DNA of 64,000 bases, from positions 124,001 through 188,000 of the forward strand of contig CANQVA010000002.1 of NCBI GenBank assembly GCA_947627175.1, written 5' to 3'. The position numbers were made by a program, and so were the translations under genes. A model generated the notes under the pieces. The model ran no database searches and had not been told where the DNA came from. It saw nothing but the letters and a program-made list of their open reading frames with translations. This DNA is from an uncultured Ruminococcus sp. (GTDB taxonomy: Bacteria > Bacillota > Clostridia > Oscillospirales > Ruminococcaceae). Of this stretch, positions 53,383 through 62,439 are shown piece after piece (the stretch's first letter is position 1; the number at the start of each line of letters is the position of its first letter).

Positions 53383-54741
53383 TTATTTTCTTTCAGATAT
53401 TTTAATATATTCTTTTTCCTTTGCTACAGCTTTATATGCGGGACGTATAATTCTGTTGCCGGTAATAAGTTCTTCCATACGGTGAGCCGCCCAGCCTGCC
53501 ATACGTGCAACTGCAAAAAGAGGTGTAAAAAGTTCTTCGGGAATACCGAGCATTCTGTAAACAAGCCCTGAATACATATCAACGTTTGCACACATATCTT
53601 TTGAACTGCCTTTAATTTCCGTAAAAATTTCAGGTGTAAGGCGTTCAACAGTTTCAAGCAGACGAAATTCAGCTTCAATTTCCTTTCCCTTTGCAAGTTC
53701 AAAGGCTTTTTTCTTGAGAATTACTGCACGTGGGTCAGAAATTGTATATACAGCGTGACCCATTCCGTAAATAAGCCCCGAACCGTCGTTTGCCTCTTTG
53801 CGGATAATCTTACGCATATAGTCTGCAACTTCGCCTTCATCATTCCAGTTTTTTATATTAGCCTTTAAATTGTCAAGCATATTTATAACTTGTAAATTAG
53901 CACCGCCATGGCGTGAACCTTTAAGTGCACATATAGCCGATGAATATGCTGAATATGGGTCTGTACCTGAAGAAGTAAGCACACGGCACGTAAATGTAGA
54001 ATTATTTCCTCCGCCATGTTCAGCCTGAATCATAAGCAGGCGGTCAAGCATCTGTGCTTCATCATTCGTATACTGTCTGTCAGGGCGAAGAAGTGAAAGT
54101 ATACACTGTGCAGTATTTTCTTCATAATCAATAGGATGCATAATCATACTTTCATTGTCGAAAACACGTTTTTTAACCTGATAAGCCGCAGTCATTATAA
54201 CAGGGAGTTTTGCAATAAGGCTTATGGCTGTACACATTTCATTTTCAAGCCCCTTATTTTCACACTCATCGTCATATGAATAAAGAGCAAGAACAGAACG
54301 TGAAAGTTTATTCATGATATTTTTTGAAGGTGCTTTCAGAATCATATCTTCAACAAAACCATTCGGCAAGTTACGTTTAAGGGAAATGTATGAACTGAAT
54401 CCCGAAAGTTCTTTTTCTGTGGGAAGATGACCAAAAAGCAGAAGAAAAGCAGTTTCTTCATATCCGAAACGTTTTTCAGCCTCAACGTTTGCGACAATAT
54501 CATTTATATTATATCCACGGTAAATAAGCTGTCCGGGAATAGATTCAACTTCCCCCTCATTTATTACATATCCGTGAACATTGCATATATTTGTTATGCC
54601 TGCAACAACACCTGTTCCATCACTGTTACGCAAACCCCTTTTAACATGATATTTATCATAGAGATTAGAGTCAATTCCGGAATTTTCATTAAGCTGACTG
54701 CATAAATTTGTAATATCAAAATCTGAAATCAAAGATGGCAT
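53383..54741 (-). CDS. Citrate (Si)-synthase
   Basis: Condenses oxaloacetate and acetyl-CoA to citrate. The 452-residue product has the family motifs AEHGGGNNSTF (catalytic His), GSRHGGANLQV, the third active-site stretch GMGHAVYTISDPRA and the C-terminal RPAYKA. It is longer than the 370-residue Bacillus CitZ, with an N-terminal extension of about 45 residues, similar to other clostridial forms. It begins the long minus-strand gene block. 2-Methylcitrate synthase is an alternative activity. Confidence 0.92.
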   Translation of the reverse strand: MPSLISDFDITNLCSQLNENSGIDSNLYDKYHVKRGLRNSDGTGVVAGITNICNVHGYVINEGEVESIPGQLIYRGYNINDIVANVEAEKRFGYEETAFLLLFGHLPTEKELSGFSSYISLKRNLPNGFVEDMILKAPSKNIMNKLSRSVLALYSYDDECENKGLENEMCTAISLIAKLPVIMTAAYQVKKRVFDNESMIMHPIDYEENTAQCILSLLRPDRQYTNDEAQMLDRLLMIQAEHGGGNNSTFTCRVLTSSGTDPYSAYSSAICALKGSRHGGANLQVINMLDNLKANIKNWNDEGEVADYMRKIIRKEANDGSGLIYGMGHAVYTISDPRAVILKKKAFELAKGKEIEAEFRLLETVERLTPEIFTEIKGSSKDMCANVDMYSGLVYRMLGIPEELFTPLFAVARMAGWAAHRMEELITGNRIIRPAYKAVAKEKEYIKISERK

Positions 54742-54774
54742 AATAGCAACACTCCTTAAATATATTCATATCTA

Positions 54775-54803
54775 ATTATACACCATATCGGAAATTATGT
54801 CAA
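54775..54803 (-). promoter_or_regulatory. Promoter of the citrate synthase-led operon
   Basis: Minus-strand TTGACA (54798-54803), 17-nt spacer, TATAAT (54775-54780), a consensus match about 34 nt before citrate synthase. It may drive the following ten genes too, as no gap exceeds 23 nt. Confidence 0.88.
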
Positions 54804-54830
54804 ATACTTTAAGTGTGAGGTAATGCAAAA

Positions 54831-55832
54831 ATGAAAAAATATTTTTCAACACTGCTGTTTATGGCGGTTTCTATTGTCTTTCTTCCTGCCGTGCCTGTAT
54901 TTTTTTCAAAAAGTGCAGAGGCAATTCCCGAAAATGTTTCCGACGGCAAACAAACAGAAAACACAACAACGTCGTCATACGTCGGAGAGCCTTACAAGGT
55001 TCTTGACGTTTCAAGCGGAGAAATAATTGAAGTTGATGAAAAAGATTATGTAATAGGAGCAGTATGTGCCGAAATGCCTGCTACATTCGAGAATGACGCA
55101 CTAAAAGCACAGGCTGTTGCGGCACATACATATGCAGAACGTCAACGCATACTTGAACGTTCTGACCCTACCCCCGAACTATGCGGAGCTGATTTTTCAA
55201 ATGATACTTCAAAATATCAGGGATATTTCACGAAAAATCAGGCTATGCAATACTATGGCAGTAATTTTGAAGTATATTATGAAAAAATAGCTGACGCTGT
55301 AAATGACGTTCTGCCATATATTATCACTTATGGGGACGAGCCGATTATTTCAGCATTTCATTCAATGTCATCAGGAAAGACGGAAAGTGCGGAAAATGCG
55401 TGGGGTACTGCTGTTGACTACCTTGTGGCGGTTGACAGCAGTTATGACAAATCTGCACCGAAATATATGGAAGAAGTCCGATATGAAAAAGAAGAATTAC
55501 GTCAGATACTGGTAGAAAAATTTTCCGGAATTTTATTGTCAGATGATTTTACATCATGGATTAAAATAAATACCGTATCAGATTCAGGAACAGTTCTTTC
55601 AGCTATGGTAGGGGATTTCAAAGTAAGTGGAAATGATATAAGAGAAGCTCTCGGACTGCGTTCAGCGTGCTTTGAAATAAACTATGACGGAGATATTGCC
55701 GTCATAACAACGAAAGGTTTCGGACATGGTGTAGGAATGAGCCAATACGGTGCAAATTCAATGGCTGCTGAGGGAAAAACATGGCGTGAGATTCTTGAAC
55801 ATTATTACCCGAATTGCGAAATAGAAAAATAA
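54831..55832 (+). CDS. SpoIID/LytB-domain protein
   Basis: Peptidoglycan lytic transglycosylase of the type needed for engulfment in sporulation. The 333-residue product has an N-terminal signal-anchor, a polar linker (about 28-60) and the SpoIID domain. The catalytic glutamate is probably Glu81 in VCAEMPATFE. LKAQAVAAHTYA, SMSSGKTESAENAWG and FGHGVGMSQYGANSMA are the other family motifs. The start follows GTGAGG. It could be true SpoIID or a vegetative paralogue; no other spo gene is adjacent. Confidence 0.9.
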   Translation: MKKYFSTLLFMAVSIVFLPAVPVFFSKSAEAIPENVSDGKQTENTTTSSYVGEPYKVLDVSSGEIIEVDEKDYVIGAVCAEMPATFENDALKAQAVAAHTYAERQRILERSDPTPELCGADFSNDTSKYQGYFTKNQAMQYYGSNFEVYYEKIADAVNDVLPYIITYGDEPIISAFHSMSSGKTESAENAWGTAVDYLVAVDSSYDKSAPKYMEEVRYEKEELRQILVEKFSGILLSDDFTSWIKINTVSDSGTVLSAMVGDFKVSGNDIREALGLRSACFEINYDGDIAVITTKGFGHGVGMSQYGANSMAAEGKTWREILEHYYPNCEIEK

Positions 55833-55921
55833 GATAATCAATGCATAATATTATTCATATCCGATAATAATATGATTACAAATAACCGTAAAATCAGTAT
55901 TATTGAAAGGAGCGAATAAAA

Positions 55922-56152
55922 ATGGTTGAGGTATATTTTTCTGAAAATTGCATATGGTGCAGACGAATGAAACGCTATCTTGACGAAAAAGGCGTGATTT
56001 TCCGCACAATAAATGCACGTGAGCCTTTTAACTCACGCCGTGTTATTGCAATGACCGGACAGCGTTCACTTCCTGTTACCGTAATCGGAAAAACAACTGT
56101 AATAGGCTTTGACAAAAATGCCGTTGACATGGCATTACAGAATATTCAGTAA
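55922..56152 (+). CDS. Small glutaredoxin / NrdH-like thiol protein
   Basis: A 76-residue thioredoxin-fold protein. The active-site disulfide is Cys10-Ile-Trp-Cys13 (SENCIWCRRM), with the cis-proline motif SLPVTV and the GF of the C-terminal helix start (VIGFDKN). It would reduce disulfides in the cytosol, perhaps for ribonucleotide reductase, but no nrd gene is near. AAAGGAG precedes the ATG. It is followed by two terminators in tandem. Confidence 0.88.
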   Translation: MVEVYFSENCIWCRRMKRYLDEKGVIFRTINAREPFNSRRVIAMTGQRSLPVTVIGKTTVIGFDKNAVDMALQNIQ

Positions 56153-56183
56153 AAAAGGGGAACAATTTCGTTCCCCTTTTAAA
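56153..56183. terminator. Terminator 1 after the glutaredoxin gene
   Basis: Stem AAAAGGGGAAC (56153-56163) with GTTCCCCTTTT (56170-56180), 11 bp and a 6-nt loop. The stem itself supplies the T run. It begins at the base after the stop codon. Confidence 0.85.
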
Positions 56184-56197
56184 ATTGTCTACAAAGA

Positions 56198-56223
56198 CTC
56201 TCCGAAAAGCGGAGAGTTTTTTT
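56198..56223 (+). terminator. Terminator 2, in tandem
   Basis: Stem CTCTCCG (56198-56204) with CGGAGAG (56210-56216), loop AAAAG, then seven T residues (56217-56223) ending next to the rodA stop. Two terminators in series insulate the glutaredoxin gene from converging rodA. Confidence 0.88.
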
Positions 56224-56224
56224 A

Positions 56225-57385
56225 TTATTCGTCGTTGTCATCATAAAAAACATTATATATTATGGCTCTGTGGCTGTAAGTACTTAGCACTATTCCAATA
56301 ACTGCGTACATACTCACCATTGCCGTACCGCCTGCACTCATAAAAGGCAACGGTACGCCGATAACAGGAGCAACTTTCAGAACCATTCCTATATTCATTA
56401 CACAATGTGCAAAAATCATACCGAACGAACCTATACATATAAATTTTCCGAGACGGTCTCTTGTTACATGGCTGTTTGCGAATATTTTAAGACATATATA
56501 TGCAAGTATTATCAGAATACCGACTGAACCGACAAAGCCGAAAACTTGTCCGGCATAGGTAAAAATAAAGTCATTGTGTATTTCGGGAACATATATATAT
56601 TCATTCGCATCTGCAAAAAGACCTTTTCCGAAAACTCCGCCCGATTTAAGGGCAGCAAGTCCTAAATCCTGTTGATATTCAATATAATCGGGGTCTGTTC
56701 CGGGGTGAAAGAGAATCAGTATTCTTTTTTTATGGAAATCACTCAGGGCAAAAAACCACATTGCCGCTATTCCTGCCGCTATCACAAAAGGTGCGGTGAT
56801 AACATATTTCCATGAAATTTTGGCAGAACATATCATAAATACAAATATTATCGCAAAAACAATTGCCGTACCGTAGTCACCTTGTTTTCCTACAATTGCA
56901 AGAGGAACAGCGGCGTGCAGACAAAGAAGCAACATATGAACGGGCTTGTTCATATCTTCTTCATCACGTGAAAGATGATATGCAAAAGTCAGTATAAAGA
57001 CTATTTTCAGAATTTCAGACGGCTGAAATTGAAATGAACCGAATTTCAGCCATGCCTTATCGTCCGCCCCTTCCCTCTGATACCCAAGAGAAGTAAACGT
57101 TAACGCAACGAGTGCGAGTGCTATAGGAGTATATATAAACCATAGTTTCACAAGTTTTCTATAATCCACGAATGAAAGAAGTATTGCCACTCCTATTCCT
57201 AAAACCATGGAAAAAAGCTGTGTCTGCCAATAGCTGTCGCCTACTCCTTCGCCACTGCTTATACCGCTTTTACTTATGGAATAAATCAAAAGGGTACTTA
57301 TAACAGAACAGATTGAAACGGCAACAAGCAGCCCTATATCAACACTGTGCTTGTTTCCGGACAAATTTTTAAAAGCAGATTTCAT
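56225..57385 (-). CDS. rodA: RodA/FtsW/SpoVE-family glycosyltransferase
   Basis: SEDS peptidoglycan polymerase of the cell-elongation type. The 386-residue product has about ten helices and the conserved FQPSEILKIVFILTFAYHLS, KQGDYGTAIV and PEIHNDFIFTYAGQ (with the catalytic-region Asp). The C-terminal VIGVPLPFMSAGGTAMVS is also present. Within the SEDS group RodA fits best by these motifs; FtsW or SpoVE cannot be fully excluded. No partner PBP gene is adjacent. YifB lies just upstream. Confidence 0.88.
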   Translation of the reverse strand: MKSAFKNLSGNKHSVDIGLLVAVSICSVISTLLIYSISKSGISSGEGVGDSYWQTQLFSMVLGIGVAILLSFVDYRKLVKLWFIYTPIALALVALTFTSLGYQREGADDKAWLKFGSFQFQPSEILKIVFILTFAYHLSRDEEDMNKPVHMLLLCLHAAVPLAIVGKQGDYGTAIVFAIIFVFMICSAKISWKYVITAPFVIAAGIAAMWFFALSDFHKKRILILFHPGTDPDYIEYQQDLGLAALKSGGVFGKGLFADANEYIYVPEIHNDFIFTYAGQVFGFVGSVGILIILAYICLKIFANSHVTRDRLGKFICIGSFGMIFAHCVMNIGMVLKVAPVIGVPLPFMSAGGTAMVSMYAVIGIVLSTYSHRAIIYNVFYDDNDE

Positions 57386-57416
57386 TTCGTTCTCCTTATT
57401 CTTTTATATTATATTT

Positions 57417-58934
57417 TTAATCCCTGTCAAGGGCTCTGTACTGTACAGATGCAGAAATATGTCTTTTATTTATATCTTCACAGCCTTCAAGGTCTGCAAT
57501 CGTTCTTGCAACTTTCAGAATTTTGCCATATACTCTACCACTGAAATGCATTTTTTCAAATATGCCTTTCAAAAAGTTATCTGATTCTTTATCAATGGGA
57601 CAATATTTCTGTATCATGTCGGGCGTTATTAAAGCATTACATTTTATTGAAGTATTTTTAAAACGTTCTTTTTGTATTTCTCTTGCCGCCATAACTCTTT
57701 TTCTTACGTCGGCTGAAGATTCAGCACGGACTTTTGAAGTAAGGTCATTATAGTCAAGCGGTGCAACTTCAACCTGTAAATCAAAACGTTCCATTAAAGG
57801 GCCTGAAAGCCGTGAATTATACGCTTCTATCTTTTTGGGCGAACATTTACACGGTATTGTCGGATGACCGTAGTATCCGCACGGGCAAGGATTCATTGCA
57901 CCTATAAGCATAAATTCACAAGGATATGAACAAGTTCCGTTTACACGTGAAATTGTAACTATTCCGTCTTCAAGAGGCTGTCTTAGAACTTCAAGTGTTT
58001 TTCTGCTGAACTCCGCAATTTCGTCAAGAAACAAAACACCGTTATGTGCAAGTGAAATTTCCCCCGGCTGGGGAATAGTGCCACCGCCGACAAGCCCTAT
58101 TTCAGAGGCGGTATGATGCGGAGCACGAAAAGGTCTTTTTGTTATTATTGGCGTTTTCTCATCAACTAAACCCATAACCGAATGAATTTTTGTAGTTTCG
58201 AGTGCTTCCTCAAAAGTGAGGGGCGGGAGAATTGACGGCATTCTTTTCGCAAGCATACTCTTTCCACACCCCGGAGTGCCGACAAGCATAATATTATGAC
58301 CGCCTGCCGCCGCAATTTCAAGTGCTTTTTTAGCCGCCTGTTGTCCCTTTACGTCTGAAAAATCAAGATGTTCGTCATCATATGACGTTTTCGGAGGGAT
58401 ATACCTTTTACACGGTGAAAGACATTTCTGGTTACGGAAATGAAGTATAAGTTCCTCCGCATTCTTAACTGCATATACTTTTATTCCGTCAATGACCGAT
58501 GCCTCAAATGAATTATCATAAGGCACAAATATAGAATCAAATTTCATTTCCCTTGCAAGCATTACCATAGAAAGCACGCCGTTTATATGTCTTATGTTGC
58601 CATTGAGAGAAATCTCCCCTATAAATGCACACTTATCGGGCGATACGTCTATAAGCCGAAGTGCGTGGAGCATAGCCATGAAAATAGCCATATCATGCAC
58701 AGAACCGCTTTTCTTTGTATCTGCCGGAGCAAGATTTATCATTACACGTGAAATCGGAAACTTTATATTGCACGCCCTTAGTGCGGCACGTATTCTTTCA
58801 CGGCTTTCCCTCACAGCAGCGTCAGGCAGTCCTACAATGTCAAACTGCGGACTTCCCCTGCTTATATCAATTTCCACATCAACGGGAAAAGCATTTATCC
58901 CCATAATACCAAAACTTGAAACTTTAGCAAACAA
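57417..58934 (-). CDS. YifB/ComM-family magnesium chelatase-like ATPase
   Basis: AAA+ ATPase related to ComM, which helps branch migration during natural transformation in some bacteria. The 505-residue product has an N-terminal Lon-like fold (MFAKVSSFGIMGINAFPVDV, VGLPDAAVRESRERI), Walker A GTPGCGKS (219-226), Walker B GVLFLDEIAEFS and the zinc-like CPCGYYGHPTIPCKC. The start is TTG 58932-58934, 7 nt after AGGAGG. Role in this organism unknown. Confidence 0.93.
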   Translation of the reverse strand: MFAKVSSFGIMGINAFPVDVEIDISRGSPQFDIVGLPDAAVRESRERIRAALRACNIKFPISRVMINLAPADTKKSGSVHDMAIFMAMLHALRLIDVSPDKCAFIGEISLNGNIRHINGVLSMVMLAREMKFDSIFVPYDNSFEASVIDGIKVYAVKNAEELILHFRNQKCLSPCKRYIPPKTSYDDEHLDFSDVKGQQAAKKALEIAAAGGHNIMLVGTPGCGKSMLAKRMPSILPPLTFEEALETTKIHSVMGLVDEKTPIITKRPFRAPHHTASEIGLVGGGTIPQPGEISLAHNGVLFLDEIAEFSRKTLEVLRQPLEDGIVTISRVNGTCSYPCEFMLIGAMNPCPCGYYGHPTIPCKCSPKKIEAYNSRLSGPLMERFDLQVEVAPLDYNDLTSKVRAESSADVRKRVMAAREIQKERFKNTSIKCNALITPDMIQKYCPIDKESDNFLKGIFEKMHFSGRVYGKILKVARTIADLEGCEDINKRHISASVQYRALDRD

Positions 58935-58967
58935 AAAAATTCCTCCTGCAATTTTCTACTACATTAT

Positions 58968-58996
58968 AGTATAGCACTTTTCGGAAAAAATGTAAA
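58968..58996 (-). promoter_or_regulatory. Promoter of the yifB-like gene
   Basis: Minus-strand TTTACA (58991-58996), 17-nt spacer, TATACT (58968-58973), about 35 nt before the TTG start. The rest of the 247-bp gap up to 59182 holds only the LRR-gene terminator. Confidence 0.7.
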
Positions 58997-59112
58997 TATT
59001 CCGTGAGAGGATAAAAGCGTTTTTTCCGAAATTATTAAGTAAATAATAAATGTCAAATCATCTTGGCAGGAGAAATTTCAACTGACCGCAAAAAAATTTA
59101 AAATATAAACTA

Positions 59113-59146
59113 TAAAAAGCGACTAAGAACAATTTTAGCCGCTTTT
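59113..59146 (-). terminator. Terminator downstream of the LRR gene
   Basis: Minus-strand stem AGCGGCTAA (59135-59143) with TTAGTCGCT (59118-59126), one G-U pair and an 8-nt loop, then TTTTTATA. It lies about 36 nt after the LRR stop. Confidence 0.8.
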
Positions 59147-59181
59147 GTTATGATATATTGATTATATTGAAAAATCTGGTG

Positions 59182-59943
59182 TTATTGTTTTTCAAGGTTT
59201 GTACAACCTTCAAATGCCGATTCTCCAATCTTTGTCACGCTATCCGGAATTGCAACACTTATAAGGCTTGTACAATCTTCAAATGCACCCTCGTCGATTT
59301 CTGTCACATTGTTAGAAATTATTATGCTTTTAAGACTTGTACAATTTTCAAATGCCCATTCTCCGATTTCTTTAACACCATCAGGAATAATAATATCTGT
59401 TCCATTGCCTTTATATCTCAAAAGAATATTATTGATAATTCCGAAACCATTATTATCTTTACATAGCTTATTGAGATACGGAGTGTTTGAAAATGCACGC
59501 CAGCCGATTTTTGTAACATTATTCGGAATTGTTATACTTTTAAGGCTTTTACAATAATAAAATGCAAATTTTCCGATTTTTGTTACGCTGTCAGGAATCA
59601 TTACGCTTGTAAGACTTGTACAACCTGAAAAGATATCTCTTTCAATTTCTGTAACGCCGTCCGGAATTGTAACGCTTGTAAGACTTATACAATCTTCAAA
59701 TGCACTCTTGCCGATTTTTGTAACACTGTTTGGAATTGTTATACTTTCAAGGCTTTTACAATATTCAAATGCCGCTTCACCGATTTTTGTAACACCATTT
59801 GGAATTGTTATACTTTTAAGGCTTTTACAATATTCAAATGCCGCTTCACCGATTTCTGTAACACCATCAGGAATAACAACTTCTGTTTCGCCGTCTTCCT
59901 GTATGTATTTTTTAAGTATGCCATTTTCTATTTTAAATGACAT
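59182..59943 (-). CDS. BspA-like leucine-rich-repeat protein without signal peptide
   Basis: A 253-residue protein made almost wholly of nine 23-residue LRR_5 repeats of the form IPxxVTxIGxxAFxxCxSLxS. There are six in a row (about 19-156), an irregular insert (TPYLNKLCKDNNGFGIINNI), then three more. It opens with MSFKIENGILKKYIQEDGET. BspA-type repeats usually occur in exported, host- or cell-binding proteins, but here there is no signal peptide, anchor or dockerin. It may stay in the cell or be a piece of a larger gene. It has its own promoter. Confidence 0.88.
   Translation of the reverse strand: MSFKIENGILKKYIQEDGETEVVIPDGVTEIGEAAFEYCKSLKSITIPNGVTKIGEAAFEYCKSLESITIPNSVTKIGKSAFEDCISLTSVTIPDGVTEIERDIFSGCTSLTSVMIPDSVTKIGKFAFYYCKSLKSITIPNNVTKIGWRAFSNTPYLNKLCKDNNGFGIINNILLRYKGNGTDIIIPDGVKEIGEWAFENCTSLKSIIISNNVTEIDEGAFEDCTSLISVAIPDSVTKIGESAFEGCTNLEKQ
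59184..59886 (-). repeat. Tandem 69-bp repeats coding for LRR units
   Basis: Nine 69-bp units, most still very similar at the DNA level (for example the stretches around 59758-59850 are nearly identical), point to recent expansion by unequal crossing-over or slippage. Copy number could vary between strains. Confidence 0.75.
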
Positions 59944-59981
59944 AATATTTTCCTCCTTATCATTTTAAAAAATATAAACAC

Positions 59982-60010
59982 ATTATATCATGTTTTGCGA
60001 AAAATGTCAA
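59982..60010 (-). promoter_or_regulatory. Promoter of the LRR gene
   Basis: Minus-strand TTGACA (60005-60010), 17-nt spacer, TATAAT (59982-59987), a consensus match. The -35 box begins one base from the T run of the upstream terminator, so the two signals are packed together. AAGGAGG precedes the ATG. Confidence 0.87.
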
Positions 60011-60041
60011 TAAAAAAGCGGGCGGATTCTGCTCCGCCCGT
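60011..60041 (-). terminator. Terminator of the acidic lipoprotein gene
   Basis: Perfect 8-bp GC-rich stem CGGGCGGA (60019-60026) with TCCGCCCG (60033-60040), loop of 6, then six T on the minus strand. Confidence 0.92.
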
Positions 60042-60044
60042 AAA

Positions 60045-60791
60045 TCAATATTCAGGTTCTTCTTCAGGGATTTCAACGGTCTGTTCTGTTTCTCCGTCAA
60101 TTATTTCAATAGTTTCTTCTGCATTCATTTCAGGATATTCCGCTGTTTCCTCTGCGTTTTCTTCGGGAATTTCCACAACAGCAGAATTTTCAATTGTTTC
60201 TGTGCTTGCCTGTGTTTCAGAAACAATTTCCGTTGTTGTTTCTGTAGTAATTTCTGTTGTATTTTCCGTTTCAATTTCTTTCATATCATTGAAAACAACT
60301 TTAAGTTTATTGTTTCCCATTTCAAAACAAGACAATTTTCCGTCCCTGCTCACTGAAATTATGTAGTCACCGCCTTCAAGACTTCCGCTCACTTCAAGCA
60401 TATCGCCGTTTTCATTTCCTTTGAGTTCTTCAAGACGTGCATTTGTGTCAACTGCCTCCATAAGATTCAGCATCATAGCTTTTACAGGCAGTGCCGACTG
60501 AGGAACGGAAAAATCAAGCCCCTTATAGGACGCTTTTATATTTCCTCCGTTAAATTCCAGCTTTACACCGCTTAAAGTATTTGGCGATTCAAACTCAATG
60601 TCCCATACTCCGTCGCCGAAACGTTTCATAACACCGTCAGCATTCAGTTTGTCAATCGTAATGTTTACAGACGATTGAAAAGCACAATTAAGTCCGTTTT
60701 TTCGTGAAGTTTCATTTTTGAGAGGTGTCGAACACGAAAAAAACATAACGGCAGTAATGACCATAACCGCAAATGAAATAAGCCTTTTCAT
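60045..60791 (-). CDS. Lipoprotein of unknown function with acidic tail
   Basis: A 248-residue predicted lipoprotein: MKRLISFAVMVITAVMFFSC with Cys20 as the likely lipid site (FFSC, a weak lipobox). Residues about 35-170 form one beta-rich domain (FGDGVWDIEFESPNTLSGVK, SGSLEGGDYIISVSRDGKL). The last 75 residues are Glu/Thr-rich (TTEITTETTTEIVSE, then PEENAEETAE). This reverses the layout of the four lipoproteins at 23-26 kb, where the acidic part is first. I do not recognise the domain. It follows nnr by 87 nt. Confidence 0.75.
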   Translation of the reverse strand: MKRLISFAVMVITAVMFFSCSTPLKNETSRKNGLNCAFQSSVNITIDKLNADGVMKRFGDGVWDIEFESPNTLSGVKLEFNGGNIKASYKGLDFSVPQSALPVKAMMLNLMEAVDTNARLEELKGNENGDMLEVSGSLEGGDYIISVSRDGKLSCFEMGNNKLKVVFNDMKEIETENTTEITTETTTEIVSETQASTETIENSAVVEIPEENAEETAEYPEMNAEETIEIIDGETEQTVEIPEEEPEY

Positions 60792-60878
60792 AATACTTTT
60801 TTCTCCAATCTTTGTATTTTTTTAAGACTTTTTTTACATCTGAGCGGTTAATTAAAATCGCCTGAATTTACTTTCCTT

Positions 60879-62411
60879 TTATTTTATTCGTCTGAATGAA
60901 TCGGACAGACAATTTATAATATCTCTCGGCAACATTGCTTCCTGAGTTAATTTTTCGGCTGCAATATCTCCTGCAAGTCCGTGCATATAAGCTCCGATAT
61001 ACGCCGATTTAAACGGACTGTAACCCTGTCCGGCTATCGTCCCTATCATACCCGCAAGTATATCACCGCTTCCGCCTCTGCTCATTCCTGCATTGCCTGT
61101 AGGATTTACGGCAATTCTTTTTCCGTCTGTAATAATTGTACCTGCACCTTTCAATACAACAATAATATTATATGCCGATGCAAGCATTATCGCTGAATGC
61201 AGACGTTTTCCCGATAATTCTTCAACCGTCCAATTATGAGTACCATTTTCATATAATTTATCAGATACTGCATTAAGTAAACGTACCATTTCGCCTGCGT
61301 GGGGAGTTAATATAATGTCTGTCTTTTTCTTTAGTAAAATATCTATGTCCGACACTATGCAATTTATTCCGTCTGCGTCTATAATTATGGGAACTTCTGA
61401 ATTTTCTACGACAAATTTCGTCAATTCAACAGTTTCAGGAGTTACACCCATGCCACAGCCTATTACAACAGCATCATATTTTTTAAAATTCAGTTTTTTC
61501 GGTTCAAAACGCATAAACCCGTTATTATCGTTTGACATTTCAATAAAAGTCGCCTCAGGTGCAAGAACTGAAACTGTATCAATGCACTTTTCTACAGTCG
61601 CAAGCTGTACCAGTCCCGCCCCACTTCTCAACGCTCCTGAAACCGCAAAAAATCCTGCACCCCTCATTAAATTACTTCCTGCAATAATCAGAACTTTTCC
61701 GAATGTTCCCTTGTGTGAAGTGCTTTTGCGTTTTGGCGGAAAATCTGAAAAATCTTTACGTTCTGTAAGAATATATTCTTTTTCTGAAACATCAACGGCT
61801 TTTTCGGGAATACCTATGTCTGCAACAGTTATTTTTCCGCATAGGTCTTTTAAAGGGTATTGTGTCATGCCGGACTTAATAAAACCAAAAGTCAGAGTTT
61901 CATCTGCCCTGAAAGCTGAAAATGTTCCGTTTCTGCTGTCCGCACCGCTCGGAATGTCTACGGCTATTTTGTAAGCGTTTTCACAAAGTGAAAATATATC
62001 AGATATTTTTTTATCGGGTTTACCGTGAAAACCTGTTCCGAAAATACCGTCAACAATTATATCTGCTTCTGATATGCATAACTGATAATTTTCATGTACA
62101 TTCACACGTCCTGAAACTCTGTTATACATTTCTTTAGCAAGTTCAGTCTTAGGCATACCGCATACTAAAACCATATTTATATTTTTATAACCCATATCCG
62201 AAAGTATTCCTGCTGAAACAAAACAGTCACCGCCATTGTTTCCCGTACCCACGAGGAAAACTACTTTTTTATCAGTATCTTTTCTGCAATGACCGTCTAT
62301 AAATTCCGCAAGTTTTTTCCCGGCGTTTTCCATAAGCTGTTTTCTGGAAACACCCAGTTTTTCAGATTCGTCTTCAATATTACGCATTTGTTCAGGTGTA
62401 ACTATACGCAT
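60879..62411 (-). CDS. nnr: Bifunctional NAD(P)H-hydrate epimerase / ADP-dependent NAD(P)HX dehydratase
   Basis: Repairs hydrated NADH and NADPH. The N-terminal half (about 1-215) is the YjeF epimerase domain (VGTGNNGGDCFVSAGILSDM, DGIFGTGFHGK, DIPSGADSRNG). The C-terminal half (about 220-510) is the ribokinase-like dehydratase (SHKGTFGKVLIIAGSNLMRG, ADGINCIV, TPHAGEM, GSGDILAGMIGTIAGQG). The 510-residue length matches the fused bacterial enzyme. Confidence 0.96.
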   Translation of the reverse strand: MRIVTPEQMRNIEDESEKLGVSRKQLMENAGKKLAEFIDGHCRKDTDKKVVFLVGTGNNGGDCFVSAGILSDMGYKNINMVLVCGMPKTELAKEMYNRVSGRVNVHENYQLCISEADIIVDGIFGTGFHGKPDKKISDIFSLCENAYKIAVDIPSGADSRNGTFSAFRADETLTFGFIKSGMTQYPLKDLCGKITVADIGIPEKAVDVSEKEYILTERKDFSDFPPKRKSTSHKGTFGKVLIIAGSNLMRGAGFFAVSGALRSGAGLVQLATVEKCIDTVSVLAPEATFIEMSNDNNGFMRFEPKKLNFKKYDAVVIGCGMGVTPETVELTKFVVENSEVPIIIDADGINCIVSDIDILLKKKTDIILTPHAGEMVRLLNAVSDKLYENGTHNWTVEELSGKRLHSAIMLASAYNIIVVLKGAGTIITDGKRIAVNPTGNAGMSRGGSGDILAGMIGTIAGQGYSPFKSAYIGAYMHGLAGDIAAEKLTQEAMLPRDIINCLSDSFRRIK

Positions 62412-62439
62412 TTTTTCACGCTCCTTTATTTCTATAGTG

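Noticed and set aside
55847..55872. AT-only inverted repeat (ATATTATT...AATAATAT) upstream of the glutaredoxin gene
   Set aside because: Eight A/T-only pairs are expected often in such AT-rich DNA, and no T run follows.
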